The position numbers and the translations under genes are program-made. DNA of 64,000 bases, taken from an uncultured beta proteobacterium. Lineage in GTDB: Bacteria > Pseudomonadota > Gammaproteobacteria > Burkholderiales > Burkholderiaceae_C. The notes below the pieces were generated by a model. It searched no databases. It was not told where the DNA came from and saw nothing but the letters and a program-made list of their open reading frames with translations. Position 1 is the stretch's first letter. Each line of letters begins with the position of its first letter. The DNA is taken from positions 1 to 64,000 of the forward strand of contig CAIVLG010000037.1 of assembly GCA_903906695.1 (NCBI GenBank), given 5' to 3'. This document shows positions 51,310-63,147 of this stretch, one piece after another.

Positions 51310-52257
51310 ATGTGTACAACCTGCGGTTGCGGTGCGGGCGAGGTGAAGATAGAGGGCGAACATGGCGAGCATGAACACGATCATGTCCATGCTGACGGCA
51401 GCCGGCACAGTCATGGCCACACGCATGGCGACGAACCCCATGAGCATCCACAGGCCCACGAACACAGACACGCTCACAGTGCAGCGCATTCCCACGCAGC
51501 GGGGCTCAGCAACAAGCGCATGGTACAGATCGAGCAGGACATTCTGGCCAAGAACAACGCTTATGCGCAGGCGAACCGGCAGTATCTTTGCGAGCGTGGC
51601 ATCTTTGCGCTGAACCTGGTTTCCAGCCCCGGCTCAGGTAAGACCACCCTGCTGTGCAAAACGATAGGCCTGCTGGCCGGGCAGGCGCTGGCGGTGATTG
51701 AGGGCGACCAGCAAACCACGCACGACGCCGAGCGCATTCGCGCCACCGGCGCGCCGGCGATCCAGATCAACACCGGCAAGGGCTGCCATCTGGACGCCCA
51801 CATGGTCGGGCATGCAATGGAGCAGTTGGACCTGCAGCAGGACAGCCTGTTGATGATCGAAAACGTCGGCAATCTGGTCTGCCCGGCTGCCTTTGATCTC
51901 GGCGAAGCGCACAAGGTGGTGATACTCTCCGTCACCGAGGGTGAAGACAAGCCGATCAAGTACCCCGACATGTTTCATGCTGCCAGCCTGATGCTGCTCA
52001 ACAAGATTGACCTGCTGGCGCATCTGGATTTCGACGTTGCTGCTGCGATCAACTATGCGCGTCGGGTCAATCCAAAAATACGCGTCATCCAGCTTTCTGC
52101 CCGCAGTGGCGAAGGTATGGACGAATGGGTCGCGTATTTGCGCCAGGGCCTGGCCAGTGCACGCGCCGCCAAGCAGGAAACGATTGACCACCTCAAACAC
52201 CGGATCGCGGAGTTGGAAGCACAGTTGCAGTCACCGGCGAGCCAAGCACTGCCTTGA
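51310..52257 (+). CDS. hypB: Hydrogenase nickel incorporation GTPase HypB
   Basis: This 315-aa G protein has an N-terminal metal site (MCTTCGCG) and a His-rich tract of about 50 residues with about 17 histidines (residues 18-63) for nickel storage. The GTPase domain follows with P-loop SSPGSGKTT, switch residues [13 protein letters not shown] and NKIDLL. The His tract implies a nickel-storing HypB, which fits the nearby NiCoT permease. Start ATG 51310 is in frame; the overlapping ATG at 51306 is not. Confidence 0.95.
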   Translation: MCTTCGCGAGEVKIEGEHGEHEHDHVHADGSRHSHGHTHGDEPHEHPQAHEHRHAHSAAHSHAAGLSNKRMVQIEQDILAKNNAYAQANRQYLCERGIFALNLVSSPGSGKTTLLCKTIGLLAGQALAVIEGDQQTTHDAERIRATGAPAIQINTGKGCHLDAHMVGHAMEQLDLQQDSLLMIENVGNLVCPAAFDLGEAHKVVILSVTEGEDKPIKYPDMFHAASLMLLNKIDLLAHLDFDVAAAINYARRVNPKIRVIQLSARSGEGMDEWVAYLRQGLASARAAKQETIDHLKHRIAELEAQLQSPASQALP

Positions 52258-54554
52258 GTCTTGTTGCGCGCCGTATCAGGGTCAGCGGAATCGTCCAGGG
52301 CGTCGGCTTTCGGCCCTTTGTCTGGCGTCTGGCGCGGCAATTGCAGCTGACCGGCTGGGTCCGCAACGACGCCCAGGGCGTTGAGATCGAAGCCCAGGGC
52401 ACGACGGCACAGATGGCTGAACTGTTGGTGCGGCTGCGCAGCGATGCACCGGCGTTGGCAGCGGTGGATCAGGTCCAGTCCCTCACGACGGCACGCCATA
52501 CGCTGAACGATTTCAGCATCATCGCAAGCGGCCAGGGCCAGTCCACGACCACGATAGGTCCCGATGTGGCAGTTTGTCCGGACTGCCTGAGCGAGATGTT
52601 TGACAGATCGGACCGGCGCTGGCGTCATGGCTTCATCACCTGCACTCACTGCGGTCCGCGCTACACGGTGACCCGTGCCCTGCCCTATGACCGACCGCAA
52701 ACCAGCTTGGCACCATTCCCGCTGTGCCAGCAATGCGAGCACGAATACACGATGCCTGCCAACCGGCGTTTTCATGCCGAAACCACCTGCTGCCCGATCT
52801 GTGGACCCCAACTGGTCTTGCTCGACGCGCAGGGCCAGCACCTCGAAGGCGATCCGATTGCAGTGACGCTGAATTTGCTGCTATCGGGTGCCATCGTCGC
52901 TATCAAGGGGCTCGGAGGTTTCCACCTCGCGTGCAACGCAAGAGACACGGATGCGGTTCAGCGACTGCGTCTGCGCAAGAACCGCGAAGAAAAACCGTTT
53001 GCCGTCATGACACTCAACGCGGCGAGTCTGGTGCCCTATGCACGAGTTTGTACGAATGAACTCGGCTTGCTGGAAAGTCGCGAGCGACCGGTCGTGCTGC
53101 TACGCGCGCTCAGCTCCTGCGACGCGGTGCTGCCCGGTGTCGCGCCAGGCCTGATGGAACTCGGCGTGATGTTGCCGACGACGCCGATCCACTATCTGCT
53201 GTTCCACGAAGCGGCCGAGCGACCAAGCGGCAGTCAGTGGCTGGCGGCGCCCCACGAACTGGTGCTGGTGATGACCAGCGCCAACCCCGGCGGCGAGCCT
53301 ATCGTGCGCGATTCGAGCGAGGCTCGCACGCGGCTGGCGGGCATTGCCGACGCGCTGCTGGACCACGACCGCGACATCGTGGCACGCTGCGACGACAGTG
53401 TGATGCGACCGCTCGGTGCGGGCGCACAGTTCATCCGGCGCAGCCGGGGTTACACGCCGGCATCGATACGCCTGGCGCGCGGCGGGCCGTCGGTGCTGGC
53501 TTTTGGCTCTCATTTGAAAAACAGCATTTGCATCACGCGTGGCGATGAGGCCTTCGTCTCGGCGCACATCGGTGATCTTGACAACGCGGCAAGCTGTTCC
53601 TTTCTCGATGAAACGGTGCAGCGCATGCTGCAGCTACTCGAAGTCAAATCGGAAGTCGTGGCGCACGATCTGCACCCGGATGACTACAGCACACGCGCCG
53701 CCGTGGCATTTTCCAGTCAGCATGGCTTGCCGACGGTGGCGGTCCAGCATCACCATGCCCACATCGCTGCGGTTTGCGCCGAGCATGGTCATTGCGGGCC
53801 AGTACTGGGCCTGGCGCTGGACGGTTTCGGCCTTGGTTCGGATGGTGCGGCCTGGGGTGGTGAACTGCTGCGCGTCGATGGCGCTGCGTTCGAACGTCTT
53901 GGCCACCTGCGACCGCTGCCCTTGCCCGGTGGCGACCGGGCGGCGCGTGAACCCTGGCGCATGGCGGCGTCGGTGCTGCACGAACTGGGCCGCAACAGCG
54001 AGATTGCTGAGCGCTTTGCGGACGGCGGCAGCATCCTAGCCCGCATGTTGGCGCAAGGCACCAATTCGCCGCGCAGTTCCAGCATGGGCCGCGTATTCGA
54101 TGCCGCTGCCGGCTTGCTGGGGCTCTGCAATCGGATGCAATACGAAGCACAAGCAGCGATGCTGCTGGAGCAGGCAGCCATGCGGCACATCGAACGGCAC
54201 GGCTGGCCTGAGCCGATCACGGACAGCTGGCGCATCGGACTTAACGGAGAACTCGACCTGCTGCCACTGCTGGCCGCGCTGATTGATGCGCGCGACGTCG
54301 ATCGGGCTGCGGCGCTCTTTCATGCCACTTTGGTCGCCGCCCTGACAAGCTGGGTGCTGCAGACCGGGCAGAGCGGGGGGGTGAAAACCCTAGCTTGGGG
54401 CGGCGGCTGTTTCCTGAACTCCCTGCTATCGTTGGGCCTGCGGAAAATTTTGGAACAGCGCGGCATGAAAGTGCTGGCGCCGGTGCGTTTGTCCCCGGGC
54501 GATGCCAGCATTGCGGTCGGTCAAGCCTGGGTAGCCCTCAATTCTTTGGAGTAG
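52254..54554 (+). CDS. hypF: Carbamoyltransferase HypF
   Basis: The 766-aa enzyme makes the cyanide precursor from carbamoyl phosphate. The order is an acylphosphatase domain (about residues 5-95, [14 protein letters not shown]), two zinc fingers (CPDCLSEM with CTHCGPRY, and CQQCEHEY with CCPICGP), a YrdC domain (about 200-385, [14 protein letters not shown]) and a Kae1-like carbamoyltransferase (QHHHAHIAA). The TTG at 52254 overlaps the hypB stop and is accepted because the acylphosphatase fold begins at once. Confidence 0.95.
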   Translation: MSLVARRIRVSGIVQGVGFRPFVWRLARQLQLTGWVRNDAQGVEIEAQGTTAQMAELLVRLRSDAPALAAVDQVQSLTTARHTLNDFSIIASGQGQSTTTIGPDVAVCPDCLSEMFDRSDRRWRHGFITCTHCGPRYTVTRALPYDRPQTSLAPFPLCQQCEHEYTMPANRRFHAETTCCPICGPQLVLLDAQGQHLEGDPIAVTLNLLLSGAIVAIKGLGGFHLACNARDTDAVQRLRLRKNREEKPFAVMTLNAASLVPYARVCTNELGLLESRERPVVLLRALSSCDAVLPGVAPGLMELGVMLPTTPIHYLLFHEAAERPSGSQWLAAPHELVLVMTSANPGGEPIVRDSSEARTRLAGIADALLDHDRDIVARCDDSVMRPLGAGAQFIRRSRGYTPASIRLARGGPSVLAFGSHLKNSICITRGDEAFVSAHIGDLDNAASCSFLDETVQRMLQLLEVKSEVVAHDLHPDDYSTRAAVAFSSQHGLPTVAVQHHHAHIAAVCAEHGHCGPVLGLALDGFGLGSDGAAWGGELLRVDGAAFERLGHLRPLPLPGGDRAAREPWRMAASVLHELGRNSEIAERFADGGSILARMLAQGTNSPRSSSMGRVFDAAAGLLGLCNRMQYEAQAAMLLEQAAMRHIERHGWPEPITDSWRIGLNGELDLLPLLAALIDARDVDRAAALFHATLVAALTSWVLQTGQSGGVKTLAWGGGCFLNSLLSLGLRKILEQRGMKVLAPVRLSPGDASIAVGQAWVALNSLE

Positions 54555-54558
54555 TGAA

Positions 54559-54798
54559 ATGTGTCTTGCGCTTCCGGTCAGGGTGGTGGAGATCGGCACC
54601 GGGGCGGCGGGCGATTGGGCAATTGTTGATCTTGGCGGCGTCAAGAAAGAAGTATCACTGGCGCTGCTCGACGATGTGAAAGTCGGCGACTACGTCATCC
54701 TGCATGTCGGTTACGCACTGTCCAGGCTGGACCCTGACGAGGCTGCCAGAACGCTGGCGCTGTTTTCCGATATGAATGAAAGCCAGCAGGTCGCGTGA
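54559..54798 (+). CDS. hypC: HypC-family chaperone, second copy
   Basis: This 79-aa protein begins MCLALPVRVVEI with the essential Cys2. It is followed directly by hypD (4-bp overlap), the classic hypC-hypD arrangement, so it probably serves the HypCD complex that builds Fe(CN)2CO. It differs clearly from the copy at 49774. Confidence 0.95.
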   Translation: MCLALPVRVVEIGTGAAGDWAIVDLGGVKKEVSLALLDDVKVGDYVILHVGYALSRLDPDEAARTLALFSDMNESQQVA

Positions 54799-55922
54799 AG
54801 TACATTGACGAATTCCGCGATGGTGGAGTGGCCCAGACCATCGCTGGCAAGATTGCAGCCTCTGTAGAGCCGAGCCGCAACTACAGCTTTATGGAATTCT
54901 GCGGCGGTCACACCCACGCGATCTCGCGTTATGGTTTGTCCGATCTGCTGCCACCCAATGTGCGCATGGTGCACGGCCCCGGTTGCCCGGTCTGCGTGCT
55001 GCCGATCGGACGCATCGACATGGCGATCGGCCTTGCGCTGGAGTGCGACGTGATCCTGTGCACCTACGGCGACACATTGCGCGTCCCAGCGTCCGATGGT
55101 CTTTCGCTGATGAAGGCGAAGGCGCGCGGCGGCGACATCCGCATGGTCTACTCAACGCTTGACGCCTTGCAGGTGGCCCGCGACAACCGAGAGCGCGAAG
55201 TGGTGTTCTTTGCGATCGGCTTCGAGACCACGACACCACCGACAGCGCTGGCGATTCAGCAGGCGCAGCGGGAACAGCTGGGCAATTTCAGTGTGCTGTG
55301 CTGCCACGTGCTGACGCCCGCTGCCATCAGCCAAATCCTGGAGTCGCCTGAAGTGCGCCAGTGGGGCACGGTGCCGATCGATGGCTTCATCGGTCCGGCG
55401 CACGTCTCGACCGTGATCGGTAGCCGGCCCTACGAGTTCTTTTCCGAGGAATACCGCAAGCCGGTGGTGATCGCCGGCTTTGAGCCGCTTGACGTGATGC
55501 AGGCGATCCTGATGCTGGTGCGCCAGGTCAACGAGGGCCGCGCCGAAGTAGAAAACGAATTCTCTAGAGCCGTCACGCGCGAGGGCAATCTGAAGGCGCA
55601 GGACCGGGTCGCCGAGGTGTTTGAGTTGCGCGCCGAGTTCGAGTGGCGCGGACTCTCGGTGGTGCCGTATTCAGCGCTGAAGATTCGCAGTGAGTACGGC
55701 GCCTTCGACGCCGAGCGACGTTTCAATCTGACTTACCGACCGGTGCCCGACAACAAGGCTTGCGAGTGCGGCGCCATTCTGCGCGGCGTCAAAAGGCCGC
55801 AGGACTGCAAAATCTTCGGCACCGTTTGCACACCTGAAAACCCGATCGGCTCCTGCATGGTCAGCAGCGAGGGTGCTTGCGCCGCGCACTACAGCTACGG
55901 TCGCTACAAGGACGTGAACTGA
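54795..55922 (+). CDS. hypD: Hydrogenase formation protein HypD
   Basis: This 375-aa iron-sulphur scaffold receives CN and CO on iron. Redox-active and iron-binding motifs are FCGGHTHAISRYG, GPGCPVCVLP and GFETTTPPTA. The C-terminal cluster cysteines are CECGAILRG, DCKIFGTVCTP and GSCMVSSEGAC. The GTG at 54795 is used. Its stop overlaps the hypE start by 1 base. Confidence 0.96.
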   Translation: MKYIDEFRDGGVAQTIAGKIAASVEPSRNYSFMEFCGGHTHAISRYGLSDLLPPNVRMVHGPGCPVCVLPIGRIDMAIGLALECDVILCTYGDTLRVPASDGLSLMKAKARGGDIRMVYSTLDALQVARDNREREVVFFAIGFETTTPPTALAIQQAQREQLGNFSVLCCHVLTPAAISQILESPEVRQWGTVPIDGFIGPAHVSTVIGSRPYEFFSEEYRKPVVIAGFEPLDVMQAILMLVRQVNEGRAEVENEFSRAVTREGNLKAQDRVAEVFELRAEFEWRGLSVVPYSALKIRSEYGAFDAERRFNLTYRPVPDNKACECGAILRGVKRPQDCKIFGTVCTPENPIGSCMVSSEGACAAHYSYGRYKDVN

Positions 55923-56986
55923 TGGCCGAAGTCAGAAGAGGCTATGTCCGGCCGCTGGACCTGAAACATGGTCGCGTCGATCTGACGCATGGTTCCGGCG
56001 GCCGTGCCATGGTGCAGCTGATCAGCGAACTGTTTGCGCGCCATCTGGGCAATGATTACCTCGGACAGGGCAACGATGGTGCGATGCTGCCGGCGGCCAT
56101 GCTGGACGGCAAGCCGGCGCGGCTCGTGATGTCAACCGACGGCCATGTGGTGTCACCTTTGTTCTTTCCCGGTGGCGACATCGGCTGCCTGTCAGTGCAT
56201 GGCACGGTCAACGATGTGGCGGTGATGGGTGCCACACCGCTTTACCTCGCTGCCGCCTTCATTCTGGAAGAAGGCCTTGCACTTTCCGATCTGGCGCGCA
56301 TTGTCGAATCGATGGCGAAGGCGGCGCGCGCTGCCGGCGTCCCGGTCGTCACCGGCGACACCAAGGTGGTAGAGCACGGCAAGGGTGATGGCATCTTCAT
56401 CACGACGACGGCGGTGGGCGCGCTGCCGGACGGCCTGAATCTGGGCGGTGCTCGTGCGCGACCGGGCGACGCGGTGCTGGTATCGGGTTCGATCGGCGAT
56501 CACGGTGTGGCGATCATGAGCAAACGTGAGAATCTGTCGTTCGACGGACCGATTGTTTCCGACACGGCGGCGCTCAACGGCCTGATTGCAGCGATGCTGG
56601 CCACCGGCGCCGACATCCGTTGCCTGCGCGACCCGACGCGTGGTGGCCTGGCAGCGACCTTGAATGAAATTGCCGGGCAATCCGGGGTCGGCATGATGCT
56701 GCAGGAAAAGGCGATTCCAGTGAAGCCGGTGGTGGCAGCGGCCTGCGAACTACTCGGACTGGACCCACTCAATGTCGCCAACGAGGGCAAGCTGATTGCG
56801 ATCTGCGCCAACGCCGATGCTGCAACGCTATTGGCTGCCATGCGTGCGCACCCGCTCGGCTCCGATGCGGCATTGATTGGCGAGGTGATTGCCGACCGCC
56901 ACCACTTCGTTCAACTCAACACCGCCTTCGGCGGCCGGCGCATCGTCGACTGGCTGGCCGGTGATCAATTACCAAGGATTTGCTAA
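55922..56986 (+). CDS. hypE: Hydrogenase maturation protein HypE
   Basis: This 354-aa ATP-dependent dehydratase converts thiocarbamate on its C-terminal cysteine to thiocyanate. The PurM-like fold shows HGSGGRAM near the start and DPTRGGLAATLNEIA in the second half, and the chain ends in PRIC with the essential terminal Cys. The ATG at 55922 starts right at the hypD stop. Confidence 0.96.
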   Translation: MAEVRRGYVRPLDLKHGRVDLTHGSGGRAMVQLISELFARHLGNDYLGQGNDGAMLPAAMLDGKPARLVMSTDGHVVSPLFFPGGDIGCLSVHGTVNDVAVMGATPLYLAAAFILEEGLALSDLARIVESMAKAARAAGVPVVTGDTKVVEHGKGDGIFITTTAVGALPDGLNLGGARARPGDAVLVSGSIGDHGVAIMSKRENLSFDGPIVSDTAALNGLIAAMLATGADIRCLRDPTRGGLAATLNEIAGQSGVGMMLQEKAIPVKPVVAAACELLGLDPLNVANEGKLIAICANADAATLLAAMRAHPLGSDAALIGEVIADRHHFVQLNTAFGGRRIVDWLAGDQLPRIC

Positions 56987-56996
56987 GCTTGCGGCC

Positions 56997-58705
56997 ATGC
57001 GCATCCTGTTGCTGACTCATGCCTTCAACAGTCTGACCCAGCGTCTGGCCGCAGAGCTGCGCCAGTGCGGGCACGAGATCTCGATCGAGTTCGATATTGC
57101 CGACACGGTTACAGAAGAGGCCGTGGCTCTGTTCCGGCCCGAGCTGATCGTCGCACCCTACCTGCGGCGGGCCATCCCCGAATCGATCTGGTCGCACCAT
57201 GTCTGCCTGATCGTGCATCCCGGCATCATCGGCGACCGCGGACCATCGGCGCTCGACTGGGCAATCCAGGGTGGAGAGGCTGAATGGGGCGTCACCGTGT
57301 TTCAGGCCGAGGCTGAAATGGACGCCGGCCCGGTCTGGGCCAGCGTCGGTTTTGCCATGCGCACGGCCAGGAAATCGAGCCTCTACCGCAACGAAGTGAC
57401 ACAGGCTGCGACCAGCGCCGTGATGCAGGCGGTTCAACGCTTCGCATCGAAGGATTTTGTGTCGCAGGCAGCGGCAACATTTCCCAATCTGCGCGGACGG
57501 CTGAGACCCTTGATGAAGCAGGTCGACCGCTGCGTCGATTGGGCGTGCGACGACACTGCCGCAGTGCTGCGCAAAATACATGCCGCGGACGGCTTTCCGG
57601 GTCTGGCCGACAGCCTGTTCGACAAGCCCTGTCATCTGTTCGACGCCTGGCCCGAAGGCATCGTGCGCGGCAAACCTGGTGCGGTGATGGCACGCCGCGA
57701 AACCGCGCTGCTGCGGGCCACGGTCGATGGCGCGATCTGGATCGGCCATGTTAAACGCAGTGGCGGTATCAAGCTGCCCGCAGCGTTGGCATTCGAGCGT
57801 GAAGCAACCGCCGTACCTGAGTTGGCGCTGGCGGATTGGTGGCGCTGCGAATCGCCCACCTGGCAGGACATCGCTTACGAGGAGGGGGGTCCGGTCGGCG
57901 TGCTGCATTTCGAGTTCTACAACGGCGCCATGTCGAGTGCGCAATGCGAGCGCCTGCGCCGCGCCCTGCAGTGGGTAAAACAGCGGCCGATAAGAGTCTT
58001 GCTGCTGATGGGCGGCTTGGACTTCTGGTCGAATGGCATCCACCTCAATCTGATCGAGGCGGCCAGCATGGCACAGGGTTCGGCTGCCGACGAATCCTGG
58101 CGCAACATCAACGCCATGAACGATCTGGCGCTCGAACTGATCAACACCGGGCAGCAAATCACGATCGCTGCGCTCGGTGGCAACTGCGGCGCCGGCGGCT
58201 GCTTTCTGGCGCGCGCCTGCGATCTGGTCTGGGTCCGCGACGCGGTGCTGCTGAATCCTCACTACAAAAACATGGGCAACCTGTACGGTTCGGAATACTG
58301 GACCTACCTGCTGCCGCAACGCATTGGCCTCGATGCGGCACAGGTCTTGATGCGCGACCGGCAACCCTTGACGACGCGACGAGCGCTGCAAATCGGCTTC
58401 GCGGACGCCTGCCTGGAAGGTGACAGCACAGTGTTTCGCCGCGAGGTGCGTGAGCGTGCCGCGACACTGGCCGGCGCGCCCGACCTTGAACAAAGGCTTG
58501 CGGCGAAGTGCCAGACACGACAGCGCGACGAGGCGGTTAAGCCGCTGGCCGCTTACCGCGCGGAGGAGTTGACACAGATGCGACGCAATTTTTACGGATT
58601 TGATCCGAGCTACCACATTGCGCGTCATCACTTCGTGCACAAGTCGCCGGCCTCCTGGACGCCGCGCCACCTGGCACGGCATCGCGATCTGGGGTGGCAG
58701 ATTCC

Positions 58706-58709
<4 letters not shown>
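56997..58709 (+). CDS. hypX: HypX/HoxX, CO-ligand-supplying maturation protein
   Basis: The 570-aa two-domain protein has an N-terminal formyltransferase-like module (residues 1-270, VHPGIIGDRGPSALDWAI) and a C-terminal enoyl-CoA hydratase/crotonase-like module (about 300-540, LGGNCGAGGCFLARACDLVW). In aerobic hydrogen oxidisers HypX makes CO from formyl-tetrahydrofolate under oxic conditions. The ATG at 56997 is the family start; the longer open frame overlaps hypE. It is coupled to hoxA by a 4-bp overlap. Confidence 0.93.
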
Positions 58710-60142
<1,433 letters not shown>

Positions 60143-60187
60143 AACTGTGCCCCCCATTGCACTTTGTAAGTTTCAGGTCGACACGGG

Positions 60188-62692
60188 CTAGATATAGCGT
60201 TCTTGAGGCAGCGGAATTTTGACCAAAAATATCGTTCCGTGACCGACCCGACTCGTTACTTCGATGCTCCCACCTTGTCGTTCCAGTGATTTCTTGACAA
60301 TGCTTAGACCTAGGCCGGTGCCCGAGATGTTGCCAACATTTGTTGCACGGTGAAAGCTCTCGAACAGCCTCGGTATGTCGTCGTCCGGGATTCCAATGCC
60401 CTGATCGCTGACAGAGAATTGCAGCCCGTGCGACTGCTGGATCGCGTCGAAGTGGATGGTGCCGCCCGACGGCGAATACTTGATTGCGTTAGACAGGAGA
60501 TTGGCCAGTACGCGACGGACAAGTTTCCCGTCCATGCTGACCTGACGGCAGTCCGTAGAGGAGTATTTGATCGCAATCGGGGGTTGTGCTGACAGTCGAC
60601 ACTCCTCAACCAGATCCATACAAAATTTATCGAGGTCCACCATTTCAAGTTTCATTTCAATTCGCTGCTCATCGGCCTGCCCAATGACCAGTACGTCGTC
60701 CATCATGGTCGTCATTCGCGCCACAGCAACTTGAATTCCTTGATAAAGGCTCTGCTTTTCCTGCTCGGGCAACCGGTCGCCGTAGAAGTTGAGCAATTCA
60801 GAAGATGAGAGGATTGTGCTGAGCGGGGTACGAAACTCATGAGAAGTCATTGAAACAAAACGTGACTTGAGATCGTTAAGCTCACGTTGGTGTGCCAATG
60901 CTCTGCGCAATTCGGCTTCGGCCTGTTTGCGTTGGGAAATATCCAGAAACGACCAAATGGCACCTTTGGACAAGTCTGTCGGATCCAAGGTATTGCCGTG
61001 CAACTCACACCAAAAGATGCTACCGCTTCTGTGTCGCACCGGCCACTCTGCAACGAAGGGCAGGCCAGCGCGTAGTGAGGGACCGGACAACTCACCCAGG
61101 TCGAGCCAACTTTTCTGATCCTGAAAATGCAACTGGGTTGACCTGCCGACCAACTCCTGTTGCTCGTATCCCATCATTTCGGCAAATTTCCTGTTTCCCC
61201 ACACGTGAATACGGTCCACAGTGTGGGTGATTCCTACCAGCGTGCTCTGCAGTATTGTTTCGAGTTCACGACTGGTTTTTCGAAGGGCTTCCTCCTGGTG
61301 TTTGCGCGTCGTGACGTCACGGATAAATGCGGTGGCATTCCATTGCGAGTTCTTGGGGTAAGCAGTAAGCGCAACTTCCAAGGTCAGCAAGACGTTGTCA
61401 TTTCCCGATAGTTCGAGTTCGAATACAGCGCCCGAAAACAACGCTGCATCATTCTTCATGAGTTCGACAATGCCGATGCGTGCCAGATTGATCAAACGAG
61501 GCGAAGGCAGGATTTTCGCAATATCGCCGCCTTGGAGCGCAACTCCTTCCCTTACAAGCAACCGTTCGGCGGCCGGATTGAAGTAGCTGACCAGACCATG
61601 TGCATCAAAACTAAGTACCGCATCGGTTGCAACCTGCAGCATCAGCTCGATGCGCTCCTGCTCCTCACGATATACCAAGCTTCGTGCCATCGATTGTTGT
61701 TGCTGCACAATGACGTTGACAATGAGGGTTAGTACCGAAGAGCTCAGAAGGAACAAAAATAGCGAAGCAAGTTCAGTCTCTGGATCCTTGAAAGTGACAG
61801 TGCTGGCAGTCAATTGCAGACTGATTGCAATAAGGCCAGTGGCCACAATGGTGGTATGCACAAAAAGAGGACGAAACTGCAATGCCGCCCAGACAAGAAG
61901 TGGCAGTACAAGAAATCCAACTGCGCTGACGGGCAGGTTAACGCGATGGGTACCCACCCAACTGAGCCCGATACAGACGCTTCCCGCCAGAATGAATCCC
62001 CACTGAGCCGACTCCAGACTCCACGAATCAGCAGCAGCATCCGGGCTATCTGGCCATTTCGCCCTGGTCTGAGGATCGAGACGTCGAGCCCACGAAATCA
62101 AAGCAGGCATCGCGATCAGGCAACCAAAGAAATCACCGGTGAATGATTGCAACCAATAAGACACTATGCCTGATCTGGCACAACTGGCAATGTTGAGCAG
62201 GCCGCAATATCCTGCAGCAACAACAATTCCGTTGATTCCAGCATAAGTCGCAGAAATGCAAAGAAGGATTCCGACCTGTTGCAAGGTGCGAAAGCGCAGA
62301 TCAAACACCATTCGCTTCGCGAGCCCGCCGACCACGACAGCGGACACCAACAAACCAAGCGGCTCGATCCATGATCGTCGCAAATGGCCCATGTCGAGAA
62401 CTTGGCCATCAACCAAATCGACAAAGACATAGATGGCAGCCAACCAAAGACTTCGGGGTCCGTAAAGTATGGCTGCAGTCGCACCTACTGCTGCGGCAGG
62501 CCACACCGGTGTCAGAATTCCATGATTCGAGAAAATGAAGCCCAACTGAGCAGCCAACCAGTAAAGCGCGAAGACTGTTGCGGCAAGCAGCAGATTGCGC
62601 TGTGCGCTAGACCGGTCCAATTTCAGTCCCTTCAGCAGCGACGCCATCTTCGACGCATGGGCTCTTGCAAGTTCCAGCGGTCTTGAGTTCAA
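60188..62692 (-). CDS. MASE1-PAS sensor histidine kinase
   Basis: The 834-aa membrane kinase has an N-terminal MASE1-type region with about eight hydrophobic segments (residues 35-335, NHGILTPVWPAAAVGATAAIL), then two PAS domains (about 350-465 and 480-600). A HisKA domain with the histidine in SMTSHEFRTPLS and a HATPase domain (NLLSNAIKYSPSGG, SDQGIGIP, GTGLGLSIVKK) follow. The TTG at 62692 overlaps the regulator stop (TTGA); ATG 62647 is the alternative. It converges with hoxA, so a role in hydrogen sensing is possible but not indicated. Confidence 0.9.
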   Translation of the reverse strand: MNSRPLELARAHASKMASLLKGLKLDRSSAQRNLLLAATVFALYWLAAQLGFIFSNHGILTPVWPAAAVGATAAILYGPRSLWLAAIYVFVDLVDGQVLDMGHLRRSWIEPLGLLVSAVVVGGLAKRMVFDLRFRTLQQVGILLCISATYAGINGIVVAAGYCGLLNIASCARSGIVSYWLQSFTGDFFGCLIAMPALISWARRLDPQTRAKWPDSPDAAADSWSLESAQWGFILAGSVCIGLSWVGTHRVNLPVSAVGFLVLPLLVWAALQFRPLFVHTTIVATGLIAISLQLTASTVTFKDPETELASLFLFLLSSSVLTLIVNVIVQQQQSMARSLVYREEQERIELMLQVATDAVLSFDAHGLVSYFNPAAERLLVREGVALQGGDIAKILPSPRLINLARIGIVELMKNDAALFSGAVFELELSGNDNVLLTLEVALTAYPKNSQWNATAFIRDVTTRKHQEEALRKTSRELETILQSTLVGITHTVDRIHVWGNRKFAEMMGYEQQELVGRSTQLHFQDQKSWLDLGELSGPSLRAGLPFVAEWPVRHRSGSIFWCELHGNTLDPTDLSKGAIWSFLDISQRKQAEAELRRALAHQRELNDLKSRFVSMTSHEFRTPLSTILSSSELLNFYGDRLPEQEKQSLYQGIQVAVARMTTMMDDVLVIGQADEQRIEMKLEMVDLDKFCMDLVEECRLSAQPPIAIKYSSTDCRQVSMDGKLVRRVLANLLSNAIKYSPSGGTIHFDAIQQSHGLQFSVSDQGIGIPDDDIPRLFESFHRATNVGNISGTGLGLSIVKKSLERQGGSIEVTSRVGHGTIFLVKIPLPQERYI

Positions 62693-63096
62693 AGTGTCGG
62701 CTTATCGTCATGGGAGTTCCTGGTCCCTACACTATGGCCAAAGTGTTTGTTCAGCAGCGAGCGCATTTCGCCCAGCTTGAAGGGTTTGACAACATAACCG
62801 ACAGCCCCTAGCCTGAGTCCCGCCTCCAAGCTCTCGGACTCCGCGCTCGCGGAGAGGAAATAGAACGGAATGTGTTGCAGATTCGGATCTTGCTTGATGG
62901 CGGCAAGAACTTCGAAACCGCCCATCCGGGGCATCATGACATCGCAGAAGATCAACTCGGGGCGGTGCGCTCTTGCCGCTTCCAGACCCGCAATGCCATC
63001 GCAGGCGGCGATGGCGGCGTGCCCTTCAAGGGAAATGAAACGCACCAGATTCTCACGAATTTGTGTTTCGTCTTCTATGGTTAGGATAATTGCCAT
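62689..63096 (-). CDS. Single-domain CheY-like response regulator
   Basis: This 135-aa receiver has no output domain. It has acidic residues in LTIEDE, phosphoacceptor D52 in LIFCDVMMPRMGG, a serine in FLSASAE and the lysine in VVKPF. The ATG at 63096 is supported by the receiver beginning directly after it. It lies between two related kinases on the same strand and overlaps the downstream one by 4 bp, so it may act as a shared phosphate relay or sink. Confidence 0.92.
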   Translation of the reverse strand: MAIILTIEDETQIRENLVRFISLEGHAAIAACDGIAGLEAARAHRPELIFCDVMMPRMGGFEVLAAIKQDPNLQHIPFYFLSASAESESLEAGLRLGAVGYVVKPFKLGEMRSLLNKHFGHSVGTRNSHDDKPTL

Positions 63097-63147
63097 GATT
63101 ATTGACCTCAGCGACTGATTACAGAGCAGTTGCGGCATTGAGCGATG

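Noticed and set aside
56916-58682. 588-codon minus-strand open frame opposite hypX
   Set aside because: It is antisense to a well-conserved HypX; high GC makes such long shadow frames common.
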